Positions 1 to 11,570 of a stretch of DNA of 64,000 nt are shown here, piece by piece. A program made the translations under genes and the position numbers. Source of the DNA: Dryomyza anilis (Eukaryota; Arthropoda; Insecta; Diptera; Dryomyzidae); NCBI GenBank assembly GCA_951804985.1, contig OX638133.1, positions 72,980,367 to 73,044,366 of the forward strand, read 5' to 3'. Below the pieces are notes generated by a model. It saw only the letters and a program-made list of their open reading frames with translations, ran no database searches and was not told the origin of the DNA. Numbering within the stretch: position 1 is the first letter of the stretch; every line of letters begins with the position of its first letter.

Positions 1-636
1 TAATACTATTTCAATCTGAACAAAATAATAATACAATTCAATTATAATGTAATTAGATATTACTCCCAATATTCGTATGGTGATTTCGAATTACGTTATA
101 ATTGCATTCGAGCATATTCAAACAAATCTTTTCTATCCGTGTGGTAGAATATATTGATACTAAATTTCATCGCATTCGGTATAGTAGTTTTGAAGTTATC
201 GTGTATAGGCGAACGGACATGTCTAAATCGACTCGGAAAGTGATATTGATCAAGAAAATAAATATTTTTCATACACTCAGAAAAAAATATTCCATTAAGT
301 AAATAATATTACGTCCATTGATTTTATGGTTCATGTATTAATAGTTTTTTCATATTTATTCAAAAGTATTCAAATTCATTTTCGAGTATTCGGTAAATTC
401 GGTACCATTAAACTAAATATTTCAATACTATTATTTTTAATAGAATACATATTATTGTTTTAATGGTTTCCTCCTATAATAACATAAACATGAATAAAAA
501 CATGTTCGTTTTGTCCGTCATTCTACGTGTTTGCTCAAAATGCGCGCATGCATTTTTTGTAATAATCGACATTATTAAACGCGACATTGGTAAGAACTCA
601 ATGTATTTAATATTAATGCATTAATTATTTAACCTT
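1..636. other. AT-rich DNA with a diverged dispersed-repeat fragment, no gene
   Basis: No coding region is credible here. About 60-300 resembles, on the minus strand, the 5' part of the dispersed repeats described at 637 and 5395: it has a GGACATG block next to a TTGATCAAGAA-like block in the same order and spacing. It is an old, degraded copy. The remainder is unremarkable AT-rich sequence. Confidence 0.4.
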
Positions 637-1164
637 TTCATACCCTACACTAAGAAAGGGTATATTCAGTTTGGTACGCCGTTTGTTACACTCAGAAGGA
701 AGCATCTTCGGTATGGAAAAGTATGTATATTCCTGATCAGCATTACCTCCTAAACCGTCTGTCTGTTGAAATCTATACTACTTAAATAATTTAAGAGCTA
801 GATGAATGAAACATAATTTAGATTGCTTATATACCTACGCTGTATGTGCAAAAAATAGGTGAGATCGGTTCATTGTGACCTGTGATCTGATCATTTATAT
901 TCAAATATCTCATATAAAATTTACATCTACAGATCTATTTTACTGTATACGTGCTTATGTAAACTTTTTTGGTCAAATTTATATTGCCATCATGCTCAAA
1001 AAAATGAAAATAATGTTTTCCTCGAAACTACTTGTGGTTTCCAACAAAAAAAAAATGAAATTCGGTACACCTACTTATATGTAAATATGGGCATCAAATG
1101 AATGAAAATTCTTCAGTGATTGAAAGTTTGTAGTAATTTTTAGGATTCGTATAACCTGGTGACG
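637..1164 (+). repeat. Dispersed repeat A, copy 1, 5' portion
   Basis: This stretch starts at an ATACCCTACAC motif and matches the reverse complement of about 35,015-35,460 over several hundred bases, including a GGTATATTCAGTTTGGTACG block, a CTGTCTGTTGAAATC-like block and a GTATACGTGCTTA block. The repeat continues to about 1164 (block GATTGAAAGTTTGTAGT, shared with 32,730-32,790 in reverse) and resumes at 3086. It shows no coding capacity. The superfamily is unknown. The start motif ATACCCTACAC is the inverse of GTGTAGGGTAT near the other end, which suggests a TIR-type non-autonomous element. Confidence 0.7.
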
Positions 1165-1514
1165 TATCCCAGGTAGAAATTTCCAGGCTGCAACAAAAGT
1201 GCCAGGCTTGTTACAAGCTTGACTACAAAGGCTTGGTATATCGGGCCAGACACAAGGCTGGCACAATCGTTAGTCACAGACACCACACAAGCCTTGATAT
1301 ATCAAGCTAGACACAAGGGACATGACCATGACAAATTATGCCCAATAGCCTGAATCTTGAGACGTATTACAAGGATTGTCGCAAGTCTGGGGCATATGTC
1401 TTGTTTCAAGACTGAGGCACTAGCCTTGGTACAATCCTGAATTACAGGCTTGTAACATAGTTATCATTCCAGTCTTGACACAGTCTTGGCATAGGTCTAA
1501 AACACAGTTTTGGC

Positions 1515-2930
1515 ACTACACGGAGCGAAATAAAATTCTAAAACTCGAGAAGAATTCGGTTAGAAAGAAAAAATAGTAGAATTTGACTAATATCAATAAA
1601 ATACTACTAAAATTCAAGAATTTGTCATCTGGATATCAAGAAATCAAATTACTTAGCTGTCAAAGAAGTAAACAAACTTTATTCAACTGGATTTTCAGGA
1701 GTTAATTTATTGATTATTAAAAACCAAAAAGAACACGCAAAATTGTTTCTGTATTCATCGCAAAAAGAACACGTGTTCATGTATTGTTGTTGTTTTCAAC
1801 GATATTGCTCTGTCTGTATGCTTTGTTTTGCGAGGTCGCCATCTATTTGTTAGTCTGCCTGTCTGTCTGTTGAAAGTAACTAAGCTAAATTTTTCTAGAT
1901 ATTCAGACATTAAGTTCTTAGATATCAAAAAAGTAACTAAGTACAATTTGTCTGGATTGCAAATTGTTTTCTTCTTAGTTATCAAAAAACGGCATAATAT
2001 ACAATGTTTGCTTGTGTGTGTTTTCACGAATAGAACAACAAAACACAGCCAGACAAGCATGCGTCTGTGTATGTATGAATCTTAGAGATATAAATAGAAA
2101 AAACGATTTTTCCAACGAATATTGGTATGGTTTCAGTTCGTAAACATAAATTTTGATTCAATTTTGCATAAATCTAAGTTGATTTCATTCCATTGTTATC
2201 TAAATACACTATACAATGCTTATGGCTAACGTGCGGTGGGTTTATAAATAAGCAATAGAAGATGCAACAGAAGAGGAGAAGGGGAGGATGGGGAGAAAGT
2301 GTTTAAAGTAAGTAAACGGTTTCAGAATAATATACAGAGATTAAATTAAATAATAATAATAATAAAAATAAAATAAAATAAACAATTCAAATACATTAAG
2401 TATTCAAAGTAGTCATTTACTATACAAAAATGCATATAGGTAATAAAGTTCTAAATAAACAATAAATTAACTTCGAAATAATTGCTTTTAGTTACTTTCA
2501 ACATATCGACAAAACATATCGTAAAACAAAACATAATTTGTCGTTATTATGTTTTGTTTTACTTTGTCCGTCTGTCAGCCCCATCTGTTTGTTCGTGTGT
2601 CTGTCTGTCGATATGTTGAAAGTAACTAAAAGCAATTATTTCGAACAACTATACGAACACGTGTTCATTAAATTTTGAGACGAAAACAGCAACGACATGT
2701 TTGATACCTAAGAAATTAATAACTGAATTCAAGACTTATTCTACTTAGTTAGTTTTTTGATACCTAAGAAATTAATAACTGAATCTAAGAATAGTTCTAC
2801 TTAGTTACTTTTTTGACAACTAAGAAAATCCATTTCTTGAAATTAAGAATTTTTCGGTTTAGCTGTATATCACTCCGTATTCTTCTTGATTCCTTCTGGA
2901 TTTTAGAACTTTTTTCCATCCGTGTAGACT
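1515..2930. mobile_element. Foldback-like element nested in the TIR element
   Basis: The left end TACACGGAGCG and the right end, read in reverse TACACGGATGG, form imperfect termini followed by similar A-rich sequence. The arms contain degenerate direct repeats of about 57 bp built around TTCTTAGGTATCAAAAAAGTAACTAAGT (two or three copies at about 2695-2820 and again near 1900-2000). The centre is a strong hairpin (2472-2645). A related element lies at about 48,650-49,150. Long arms made of short tandem repeats are typical of foldback (FB) transposons. No protein is encoded. Confidence 0.5.
2472..2645. repeat. Nested perfect inverted repeats at the foldback centre
   Basis: A 39-bp perfect inverted repeat pairs 2472-2510 with 2607-2645. 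Inside it a second perfect 16-bp inverted repeat (GTAAAACAAAACATAA) pairs 2521-2536 with 2547-2562. Together they form a two-stage hairpin that marks the symmetry centre of the foldback element. Confidence 0.85.
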
Positions 2931-3085
2931 GAGAATTAAGACTGGCACAAAATTTGTCAACCTATTTCAGGCTTGTACCCATAGTTATCATTCCAGTCTT
3001 GACACAGTCTTGGAACGAGCTTGGATAACAGCGTTGGCACAGGCCTGAGTAGCATTGTGCCGGTCGTTATTTCCTACATGGGATA

Positions 3086-3160
3086 TACTACTTTGAATGT
3101 AGGGTATTTATAGCCGGCTTAGACCGACTATAATTTTGATAATTCTAACTATAATAATAA
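3086..3160 (+). repeat. Dispersed repeat A, copy 1, 3' portion
   Basis: The sequence GTAGGGTATTTATAGCCGG followed by CTTAGACCGACTATAATTTT matches the reverse complement of 32,640-32,700 closely, including the following TAATAATA-type flank. It is the end of the repeat A copy that starts at 637. Confidence 0.65.
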
Positions 3161-5394
3161 CACCTACTATAAAATGTCCCTACTTTAAAATTTACCATGT
3201 GACTTAACTTTCCCAACTGGTTTTATTTATATCAGAAAATAAATAATACACCGAACTTCTATTAATTTACCATGTTTTATTTTTGGGTGTACCGATAACG
3301 CCTCCTAAGAGGCCCTAAAATATCCTCACATACATTTTGTAGCCTGTAACTCTTGGGTATAGGGTATAAAAATAAAAAAATAGGATTTTTTAGTTTACAC
3401 TCAATTGTAATGCATTCACAGGATTTTTTCTATTCTCAAAATATTCCCATATATTTGTTTACCTTTAAAAAGGAACAGGCTAATTTTGAAATATTACAAA
3501 CTCTGCAGTATCTCGCTATTTGGAGTTTTCTCATATTTTAAATGCATCTTTGATTTAAATTTTGGTCGAACAAAATTACATTTTTCATAAATTGCTTTTA
3601 CATTTCTAGGATATTTGATAGTCTGCTACATTAATGTACACTCTTATATTTATTTGTGAGTTTGTAGCTAACTTTTTGTAAAATTATTCAATAATTTGCC
3701 ACTCTTTTGCCACCTAATAGCAACAAAGTAAGCTCCATTATTGTATACGTTTCAGTATCGGAATGTATGACTTATATATAAAAGCATTGTGACTTATTAC
3801 TGTGTATGTGCCACACACGTTCTTATCCACCGCTTTGGAACTAAAGAAAACTGTTTTGCAACACTGGTGTCAGAGGTAACTTAAAAGGTTCACATATGCG
3901 ACAAAAGTCTGTTCCAATTGTCGTTCCATGGGAAGCCGAAAAGTGTCTAAAATAACATTGGAAATATAAAATTATTAATATAAAGCAAAAATTTACGTTT
4001 AAATAGTCAACTGTTTTCAATTTCACTTAAATGTTTTTATCATATCAAGCTAGCTTTTCAGCATTAAAAATGCTCCTCCTGTGGTATACAAAAAATTATG
4101 CGTCAATAGGCACAAAAAAAAAATTGTAAAAAAAAAAACAAATAAACAAACGTATGTAAATTGTGGTAAATTATGCGTAAATCAGACTATAGACAAACAG
4201 AACATAAAAGGTTTCTTTTTTTTATTTGATAACATATTTTATAAGCCATGAAATTGTGTTTGGCATGTCTTTGACATGTTTTAAAGTTAACAAGTAGGCA
4301 CAAAAACACAATATTTTTAAATAATAATAAACCAAATAAAATAAAAAAGACAAATTCTATAGAAGTTTGTTATGTTTATTTTTTTTTTAAAGACATTTAT
4401 TTATAATATTAAAGAATTTTGTTTTCTTAGGACATTTTTAGGAATTTTTCATGACTATTTATACGAAATTCTATAGACTTAAAGAACACGGTAGAGCATT
4501 GTTGTCTGTTACTAACACAATATGGATGCCAAAGCAAATACAAAGCATCTTTAGAAATTCATGATACCAAAAATATGAAAACGGAAACAGGAAGTTTAAA
4601 AATTACAATAAATACCCTGAGGCAGCGTCGTCATTAACTACTGGCAGTGACAAATAACTGTAAGTTGTTTCAACAATGGTAATATTTCACGGTAATATAT
4701 AATACATGAAATTTGTTTTTTTGCAAATTTGGATTTATGAAATTCGAAATTTATAATTTTAAAATCTATTGTAAAATTAATTTCATTATTATGAAATGAC
4801 TGGGAAGATTTTTGACCAATACACAAAGAAATATAATATTTTACTCTGTATTTCTGAATATAAATGGGGGGGTAGTTTTCTTCTGGAAAAACCTTATTAA
4901 AGTAAAAATTAACATTGACTAGCCTGAAACACTTTCAACCCAAAAGGGAGAACTTACATATTTTGAGAATATGTTTGGACATATCTCAAATACTTCATTA
5001 ATAATGGGAGTTCTCTTCTCTATAACAACATTATGCAAAGCTTACTTTGATCACTAAGTTATAAAGAATCAAAACTTGTGACGGGTGTTACACATTTTAT
5101 GACGGGCGTTACCTGTACGAATTCTAAACAAATATACATGAAAATTTCAATATGGTCAAATTATGAATTGAAAGTTTAATAAGAAAAAGTACAGATTTTT
5201 GTGGTGGGAATGGTAAACCGTTATTTTAAGGCAGCATATAATTTAAGCGGAAACTAAACATTTCGTTTTGAAAAAAATGTATATTATATTTCCATTCTTT
5301 TAAATAACTAATCTGTCTGCAAGAAATCCGTTTCCAATCGTATTTTGAAAATAATGATTTTTTCAAATTTTTTTTTTGTAATGTTTGGAACTTC
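3161..5394. other. AT-rich intergenic DNA, nothing recognised
   Basis: About 2.2 kb of AT-rich sequence with many homopolymer runs. The open frames are shorter than 65 codons, have no recognisable domain and sit in low-complexity sequence. No RNA gene or repeat family was recognised. Confidence 0.5.
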
Positions 5395-6260
5395 CTCATT
5401 TTTTTTATACCTACACCTATGAAGGTATATTACAGGGTATATTAACTTTGTGCATATATTGTAACGCCCCTTAGGAGGCGTGTCCGGTATGGAAAAGTAT
5501 ATATCAAGAATATATATTGATCAAGAATATATATTCTTGATCAGCATCACTACCCGAGTCCGTTTAGCCATGTCCGTCTGTCTGTCCGTCTTGCTGTCTT
5601 GCTGTCCAAATACAGAATAACTTGAGAAATACTGTTCAGAATGCGATGAAATTTCGTCTCAATATATTTTAGCCAAAAGTAGGAACTGAGTTGGAAAATC
5701 GGTCAACGAACACACCCTCCCATACAAGTCACATTTATATAACTCTTTCGGAACAAATAACTCGAAAAGTTTTCAAGGTATAGTTATAAAATTTAAAACG
5801 TATTATTAGAATTCACCTAAAAATATGTGTTCCAAAAATGGGCGTGATACGCCCACTTTTTTTTTCATTATTTCCCGGGTTTTCATAGTGGAAATTTGAT
5901 CCGTAAATTATTAAAATCAAATCTATGAAATATTAGCCTTTCAAAATTTTAAATATAGGCGTGGTCCGCCCAATTATATTTTTCAATTTTTTTTTTTAGT
6001 TTTTTTATACTTTTATATACATTTTTAATTTATGGGGATATAAGACGTAAATTTCTGATATGTGAATAATATTCTGAGGGTGGGGAGGTTCATCATAATT
6101 AAAAACTTTAAAATTAAGGTATGCAATTAAATATCCCACATTAATATCCCCACCAAAGGTGTAGGGTATTCCATAGTCGGGCCCGACCGACTGTAAAAAT
6201 CCGCCCCATGTGACCGAACTTACTCATGTGACCTAACTTTCCCAACTCGTTCTTAGCTTA
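5395..6260 (+). repeat. Dispersed repeat B, related to repeat A
   Basis: It opens with an ATACCTACACCT motif, carries a TATGGAAAAGTATATAT block, a duplicated TATATATTGATCAAGAA stretch and the GTCCGTCTGTCTGTCCGTC block, and closes with AGGTGTAGGGTATTCCATAG and CCCGACCGACTGTA. Order and end motifs parallel repeat A, so the two look like subfamilies of one element type. The interior has two GGGCGTGATACGCCCA-type short palindromes near 5845 and 5960. No coding sequence. Confidence 0.55.
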
Positions 6261-8193
6261 TTGAATATTTTGGAATATTCAATACTTTTTCTATGGTTAA
6301 ATAATAATGTAATTAATTATTAATACATATATATTAACAATTATATAATATTCCATTTTTTTTTTGCGACGATTGTTACTTGTGATGGGCGTTGCAATAT
6401 TTTGGACGGATATAGCCATCTGGAATATATATGATACCAAAAAGTATAATAAATGAATATATGATACACAAATCTTTGCTTCTAGAAACTTTCTCAGTTG
6501 TAATCAAAAAAAAAGCAATCAAAATTAATTGTACACCATTCATTGGTCTAGCAATGATATTTTTGTCTTTTTCATGTATTGGGCAAACACATTCGCTAAA
6601 AATGTTATTTGCGTCCAAAAATATACCAATAAATGATTTTGCTTAAGTAGCAAATTATTTAATTGGTATAGTCGACGTTTTAAAAGCAATTTTGTATTTT
6701 CACAGTATTCTTATAATACTTTTTTAGTTTATTAAAAAAGAATAATATAAATTCTTGTGAAAGTATATAACAAGTATACTTTTCTGATGATGAAGCATAA
6801 TTAAATATGAAACTATTACCATCATCATCATTTTTAACGACAACAATAGAGTCTGATCAATTTCTATAAGCGTTTCTTTTGACATGAACCAAATGTGAAC
6901 TGATATGCGCGCAAACCGCCAACTCAAAATTCTAAGCGAATTCCACCAATTTCACGAATTCCACTAAATTCACCAGCGCTGTAAGCGAGTACACGAACAC
7001 ACACCACGCACTGCTACAACGACCACTCACTGCTATAACATCAAGGCGGTATGCGAATACAAATAGCTATTGCCAGCAAATGAGATTACTAATATGATGA
7101 ATGTGTACGCTAATACAATTAATAATTTAGTCGGCGCAGTTTTAGCAATAATTTGATTGTGTTGATGAACGTTTTTGGCTATATTTACGAACTTTTTTTT
7201 TCTGTGTACAGTGTTTCATATATTGCCTCAATTTGGTACTGTAATAAATTTCAAAAAAATACTTGACTTTAATTGAGAAAAGAACACATTTTCCTTGCAT
7301 TATGATCGCAGAGAATGAAATTAGAAGTATTTCTTATCCTAAAAATCATTAAAAGGGATCAATAGGTTTAACTTTAATATATCACTCCGTGGTAACGTTT
7401 TCTGTGAAATGCCCCTTATGTATTGAAAAGAACAAAATAGTACCAAAGTTAATTTATGAATTACTTGTTATATTATATTTGTCATTTCCGAATTTTTTTT
7501 CTTGTTTTCCGTGCTTTTTTCGTGTTTTCCGTGCTTTTGTATATTTTTACATCCCCTGCTTTATTGTGATTCTCGCGTACTTGCCTTAAAATTTAGTCTT
7601 CGGCATTGTGCTCGTACGTGTCACTTATCGTCTAGCCCGTGCGTGGCCGTGTCACCAAAAACAAGCACGCGCCCATCTCTACTTTGGAGTTAATAAACGG
7701 AGAACATTTTTTACTGATGATTTATGAATAAGACGTTCATAAATCACATATATTATGTATAATACATGTATTTTTCTATGGTTTTTTAATATTACTTTCC
7801 TTTGTAATGTTTCTTCAAATTGACTTATTATATTTTCAAAGCGATATTTATTACTTTGTTCCGCATTTGGATTTGTTTCTCGATCTGACCGCTACGGCCA
7901 TTTGGCACAATGTATGACATTTTAATCATGAATTATTAATAACAAATCATAAAATGTATTCCAGAACCTATTTCTATAACCGGATTTTTACTAAAAGTGA
8001 AAAGGAGATTCCTTTTGTACAACCAAAGAAGTAGTGACTGGTATGGAAATGAATATATATTCGTGACCAACAACCACTCGTGAGTCTACTTTATACTTTT
8101 TAATTTTCCTTCCTTCAGACATTATTATATACGCATTGGGGTTTATAGGGGTTTATGTAATTGCGGTATTAAAGGTTCCGGATACACACATTT
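6261..8193. other. AT-rich intergenic DNA, nothing recognised
   Basis: No coding region, RNA gene or complete mobile element could be supported. The short open frames have no domain features. Around 7505-7545 a short TGTTTTCCGTGCTTTT unit occurs twice. Confidence 0.45.
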
Positions 8194-8197
8194 AGAC
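8194..8197. repeat. Target-site duplication AGAC, left copy
   Basis: AGAC directly precedes the left LTR and is repeated at 12619-12622 after the right LTR. A 4-bp duplication fits Ty3/gypsy integration. Confidence 0.85.
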
Positions 8198-8446
8198 TGT
8201 GGGTGTTCCTACCGCGTAAATAAAAACACGATTATTTCCACTAAAATATAATTGTTTATTTGATATTGATACGCAGCAAATGTTGGCGCAGATCGCGCTG
8301 ATATTAAAGAATTACAAAACTTATTAGCAACGAACGACCAGCTCGTGGCGAGGTAAAAACAAGAAGAACATTTCAATGTCAAAACGAAGTATAAGTAAAC
8401 GTCATTTGCATTTTCGGTGTTGCCGTATGTGCGCAATCACGCCACA
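8198..8446 (-). repeat. Element 1 3' LTR
   Basis: A 249-bp repeat starting TGTGGGTG and ending GCCACA on the plus strand. It is identical to 12370-12618 except for C versus T four bases from the right end. The pol frame ends inside it at 8437. Confidence 0.93.
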
Positions 8447-11052
8447 TTACTCCCCCCGGTGGAGAAACGAAAACGAACCTTTCGTCCAGATCGTGTTTGA
8501 TATGTCGAGCGTTGCGTCTCTGAAGGTGTCAGCGTATCTTGTTCCTCGTTCACCGTATAAGCGGCTTTTAGGCGGTCGACGCTGACGTTCACCTGACGTC
8601 CACGAACATCGATTTTGTAGAATTTATCGGATCTCTGGATTACAGGGTACGGGCCTTCATACGGCGCCTGAAGTGGGCGGCGCACCGCGTCGTTTCTAAT
8701 AAAGACTGTTGGTGCTGTAGCTAATTTTCCTTCAATAAAATGTGCTTGTCTAGAATGATGTGCAGTCTGTGATGGTCGCAATTCACGCATGTAATCGCGT
8801 AATTTAGTCACGAACTCTGCTTCTCCTATGGACATGTTGGGTTGTGAATCAGATTGGAAAAACTCACCAGGCAACCTTAAGGTGCTACCGTAAATCATTT
8901 CCGAGGGCGTTGATTTGATGTCTTCTTTGTACGATGCACGATACCCCAAAAGTATCAGCGGAAGCACGTCGACCCATTGCTCGGAACGATAGCATTTAAT
9001 GGAAGCCTTTAGCGTTCGGTGCCAACGCTCTATTATTCCATTAGAGGCTGGGTGATATGCGGTTGTCCTTAAATGTTTCACACCAAGCAGTTTATTCAGG
9101 TCTCGGAAAAAAGACGACTCGAATTGGCGTCCCTGGTCGGTGGTGACTTTCAGCGGCACCCCGAATCTCGAAATCCAGTTTGAGTAAAATACAAATGCTA
9201 CTGACTCGGCAGTGATGTTGTCCATTGGGTACGCTTCCACCCATCGAGTATAGCGATCGACAAGTGTGAGGCAATAACGATACCCTTTACACGGTGGTAG
9301 TGGACCGACGATGTCCATATTTACATGTTCAAATCGTTGCTCCGTTAATGTATATGTTCCAACTGGCGATTTGTTGTGCCGATGAATTTTCGATTTTTGA
9401 CATGAAAGACACAACTTACTCCATTCGCGACAGTCTCTTTTTAAATTTGGCCAAACAAATTTATCTGCTACTAACTTCGTAGTTTTCGCTGCACCACCGT
9501 GGCAAATGTTGTGGATCGAATCGAAACCCAGCTTCCGGAATGGTTCGGTTAAATACGGACGCGCTTTCCCCGTGCTTATATCGCAGTACAATTCAAATTT
9601 TGTGCCAGGTATTGAAAATAATTTTAAATTTAGGCACGAATTTTCATTTAAATACTCGTGTATTTCAGCGTCATTGCCTTGACTCTGCGCCAAAAGTTCG
9701 TAGTCGATCACCTTTTCGACGTGAATGGCGTCGATGCGCGATAAAGCATCTGCAATAATATTTTCCTTTCCAGGAAGATATCGGATGTCGGTCGTAAACT
9801 GTCCCAAAAAATCGAGATGTCTAATTTGCCTCGGTGACGCTTTATCTAATTTTTGTTGAAATGCAAATTGTAACGGCTTGTGGTCTGTAAAGATACAAAA
9901 TTGCTGACCTTCAAGCATATGTTGAAAATACTTAACTGCTTTGTAGGCGCCTAGCAGCTCGCGGTCGTACGTGCTGTAGCGTTGTTGTGCTTCGCTAAGA
10001 CGTTCCGAATAAAAACCAAGTGGTTGCCACTGTCCACCATCGTGTTGTTGTAAAACGGCGCCTAGGGCGATTCCTGAAGCGTCGACCGTGAGTGCAAGGG
10101 GCGCATCAGCTTTTGGAAAAACTAGTAAGGTTGCGTTACGTAATTCCATCTTGCAACACTCAAAAGCGTCTTTCGAAGCAGCGTCCCAGATAATTACTGA
10201 GCGATCATTTTTTGTATTTCCTTTAATCATACTGCATAGTAAATTTTGATTTGTAGCAGAGCTGGGCAGAAATCGCCGAAAAAAATTCATCATGCCTAAG
10301 AAGCGTCTTAAATCGCACACACGTTCTGGCAGTTTGTAGGCGTTGAGGGCTTCCACTCTATCCGGCGGTGGCTTTACTCCATCCTTATTGACAACGTAGC
10401 CCAGAAATGTTACTTCGTCTTGGCCTAAAACACATTTTGACGGGTTGATGACGACGCCGTACTCTCGTAGTTTGCTAAAAACCGCACGCAGATGTACGCG
10501 ATGTTCGTCAGCGTTCTTAGACGATATCAAAATATCATCCAGATAGGGCCAAGCGAAATCAAATTCACGAAGAATGTGGTCCATGAATCGTTGAAATGTC
10601 TGTCCGGCATTTCGTAGGCCAAAACACATGTATACGAACTCATACATGCCAAACGGAGTCGTTATCGCTGTCTTCGGCACATCGGCTGGTTCAACAGGCA
10701 GCTGATGGTATGCACGGCGCAGATCGATAGTTGAAAAAATCGTGCTACCGTGCAATGTGTGCGTGAAATCGTGGAGATGGGGTATAGGGTAGCGGTCGGG
10801 CTCTGTAACGCTGTTTAACCGCCTGAAGTCCCCACACGGCCTCCACTCTCCATTTTTCTTTTTCACCATATGCAACGGGCTCGCCCATGGGCTCCGTGAT
10901 GGACAGCATATACCAGCGTCCAAAAGCATTAGAATTTCAGCTTTTGCAGCCTTCAATTTGTCTGGTGCGAGGCGTCTAGGCTTCGCAAAAACTGGCGGAC
11001 CCTTCGTAATGATATGATGCGAAATGCCATGTGCTGTACCTTTTGGAGTCAA
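8437..11052 (-). CDS. Element 1 Pol: reverse transcriptase, RNase H, integrase
   Basis: This 871-codon frame copies element RNA into DNA and integrates it. Visible in order: the start of RT near residue 20 (HHIITKGPP), [14 protein letters not shown] about 107-120, the RT active site YLDD at 170-173, RNase H ([32 protein letters not shown]), the integrase zinc finger (H-x-H...CLSCQ), the catalytic acidic residues in [18 protein letters not shown] and NGIIERWHR, and a GPY module near the C-terminus. The frame opens with TTG rather than ATG. It lies -1 relative to the protease frame, which ends at the same place, so expression needs a frameshift or the break is a mutation. No env follows. Confidence 0.92.
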   Translation of the reverse strand: MTPKGTAHGISHHIITKGPPVFAKPRRLAPDKLKAAKAEILMLLDAGICCPSRSPWASPLHMVKKKNGEWRPCGDFRRLNSVTEPDRYPIPHLHDFTHTLHGSTIFSTIDLRRAYHQLPVEPADVPKTAITTPFGMYEFVYMCFGLRNAGQTFQRFMDHILREFDFAWPYLDDILISSKNADEHRVHLRAVFSKLREYGVVINPSKCVLGQDEVTFLGYVVNKDGVKPPPDRVEALNAYKLPERVCDLRRFLGMMNFFRRFLPSSATNQNLLCSMIKGNTKNDRSVIIWDAASKDAFECCKMELRNATLLVFPKADAPLALTVDASGIALGAVLQQHDGGQWQPLGFYSERLSEAQQRYSTYDRELLGAYKAVKYFQHMLEGQQFCIFTDHKPLQFAFQQKLDKASPRQIRHLDFLGQFTTDIRYLPGKENIIADALSRIDAIHVEKVIDYELLAQSQGNDAEIHEYLNENSCLNLKLFSIPGTKFELYCDISTGKARPYLTEPFRKLGFDSIHNICHGGAAKTTKLVADKFVWPNLKRDCREWSKLCLSCQKSKIHRHNKSPVGTYTLTEQRFEHVNMDIVGPLPPCKGYRYCLTLVDRYTRWVEAYPMDNITAESVAFVFYSNWISRFGVPLKVTTDQGRQFESSFFRDLNKLLGVKHLRTTAYHPASNGIIERWHRTLKASIKCYRSEQWVDVLPLILLGYRASYKEDIKSTPSEMIYGSTLRLPGEFFQSDSQPNMSIGEAEFVTKLRDYMRELRPSQTAHHSRQAHFIEGKLATAPTVFIRNDAVRRPLQAPYEGPYPVIQRSDKFYKIDVRGRQVNVSVDRLKAAYTVNEEQDTLTPSETQRSTYQTRSGRKVRFRFSTGGSNVA
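8447..8461 (-). promoter_or_regulatory. Element 1 polypurine tract
   Basis: On the minus strand a G-rich run (CCGGGGGGAGTAA) directly precedes the 3' LTR, where the plus-strand primer for reverse transcription is expected. It lies within the last codons of pol. Confidence 0.7.
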
Positions 11053-11570
11053 GTCATTTTAAGTGATATCTTGAATTCGGCAAGTATATCCTGAAAAGGT
11101 ACAGTTTGGTTAATAAAAGATAAATTTTGAATATTATAACTCAGTTTAGTGATGGCACAGCATTGTGAAATATTTGTCAAGCTGTCCACAAGCTTCCGCT
11201 GATGCATGTTGACCAAAATTTTGTAGTGCGCGAGAAAATCAGCGCCTAGTATTGGTTGCGACACGTCGGCTACGATAAAATTCCACTGGAATGGTCGCCG
11301 CAGTCCAAGGTTTAATTGTAAAGTTTTTTCTCCGTATGTTTTAATTTTTGATTTGTTGGCAGCATACAAATACGTTTTACTATCTGGTAGACGACGCTGT
11401 GCAGGGTTTGGCGGGACGACGCTCACCTCCGCACCTGTATCGACGAGAAATTGCAATTTTGAATTTTTGTCTGTTGTGAGCAGACGACGGTTTGTTGTTT
11501 CGTGCCTGTCAAGTACCGCCTTCGATGACAGGACGCTCAGTTTAACGACTTTGCACACGGTTTGCGGCAT
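11049..11570 (-). CDS. Element 1 protease
   Basis: This 173-codon frame overlaps the end of gag by 34 bases in the -1 frame. The aspartic protease site is [15 protein letters not shown], followed by a second typical block with [18 protein letters not shown], so the retropepsin fold appears complete. It would process the polyprotein. An in-frame ATG exists, but synthesis by -1 frameshifting from gag is more likely (heptamer at 11540-11546). Its stop at 11049 falls just before the conserved linker into RT, whose continuation is in the next -1 frame. Confidence 0.85.
   Translation of the reverse strand: MPQTVCKVVKLSVLSSKAVLDRHETTNRRLLTTDKNSKLQFLVDTGAEVSVVPPNPAQRRLPDSKTYLYAANKSKIKTYGEKTLQLNLGLRRPFQWNFIVADVSQPILGADFLAHYKILVNMHQRKLVDSLTNISQCCAITKLSYNIQNLSFINQTVPFQDILAEFKISLKMT

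Larger units (their letters stand above)
1165..3085. mobile_element. TIR element inserted in repeat A
   Basis: The ends are inverted: the left begins TATCCCAGGTAG and the right, read in reverse, begins TATCCCATGTAG. Both ends lie exactly where repeat A is interrupted. The interior is rich in CAGGCTTG/CAAGCCTTG words. A block of about 45 bp with CATTCCAGTCTTGACACAG occurs in direct orientation at about 1440-1490 and 2967-3015, on either side of a further inserted foldback element. No transposase is visible, so this is a non-autonomous DNA element of unknown superfamily. Confidence 0.5.

Noticed and set aside
8209..8436. A 75-codon gene, repeated at 12381-12608
   Set aside because: Both copies are LTR sequence; the duplication is the LTR pair, not a gene pair.
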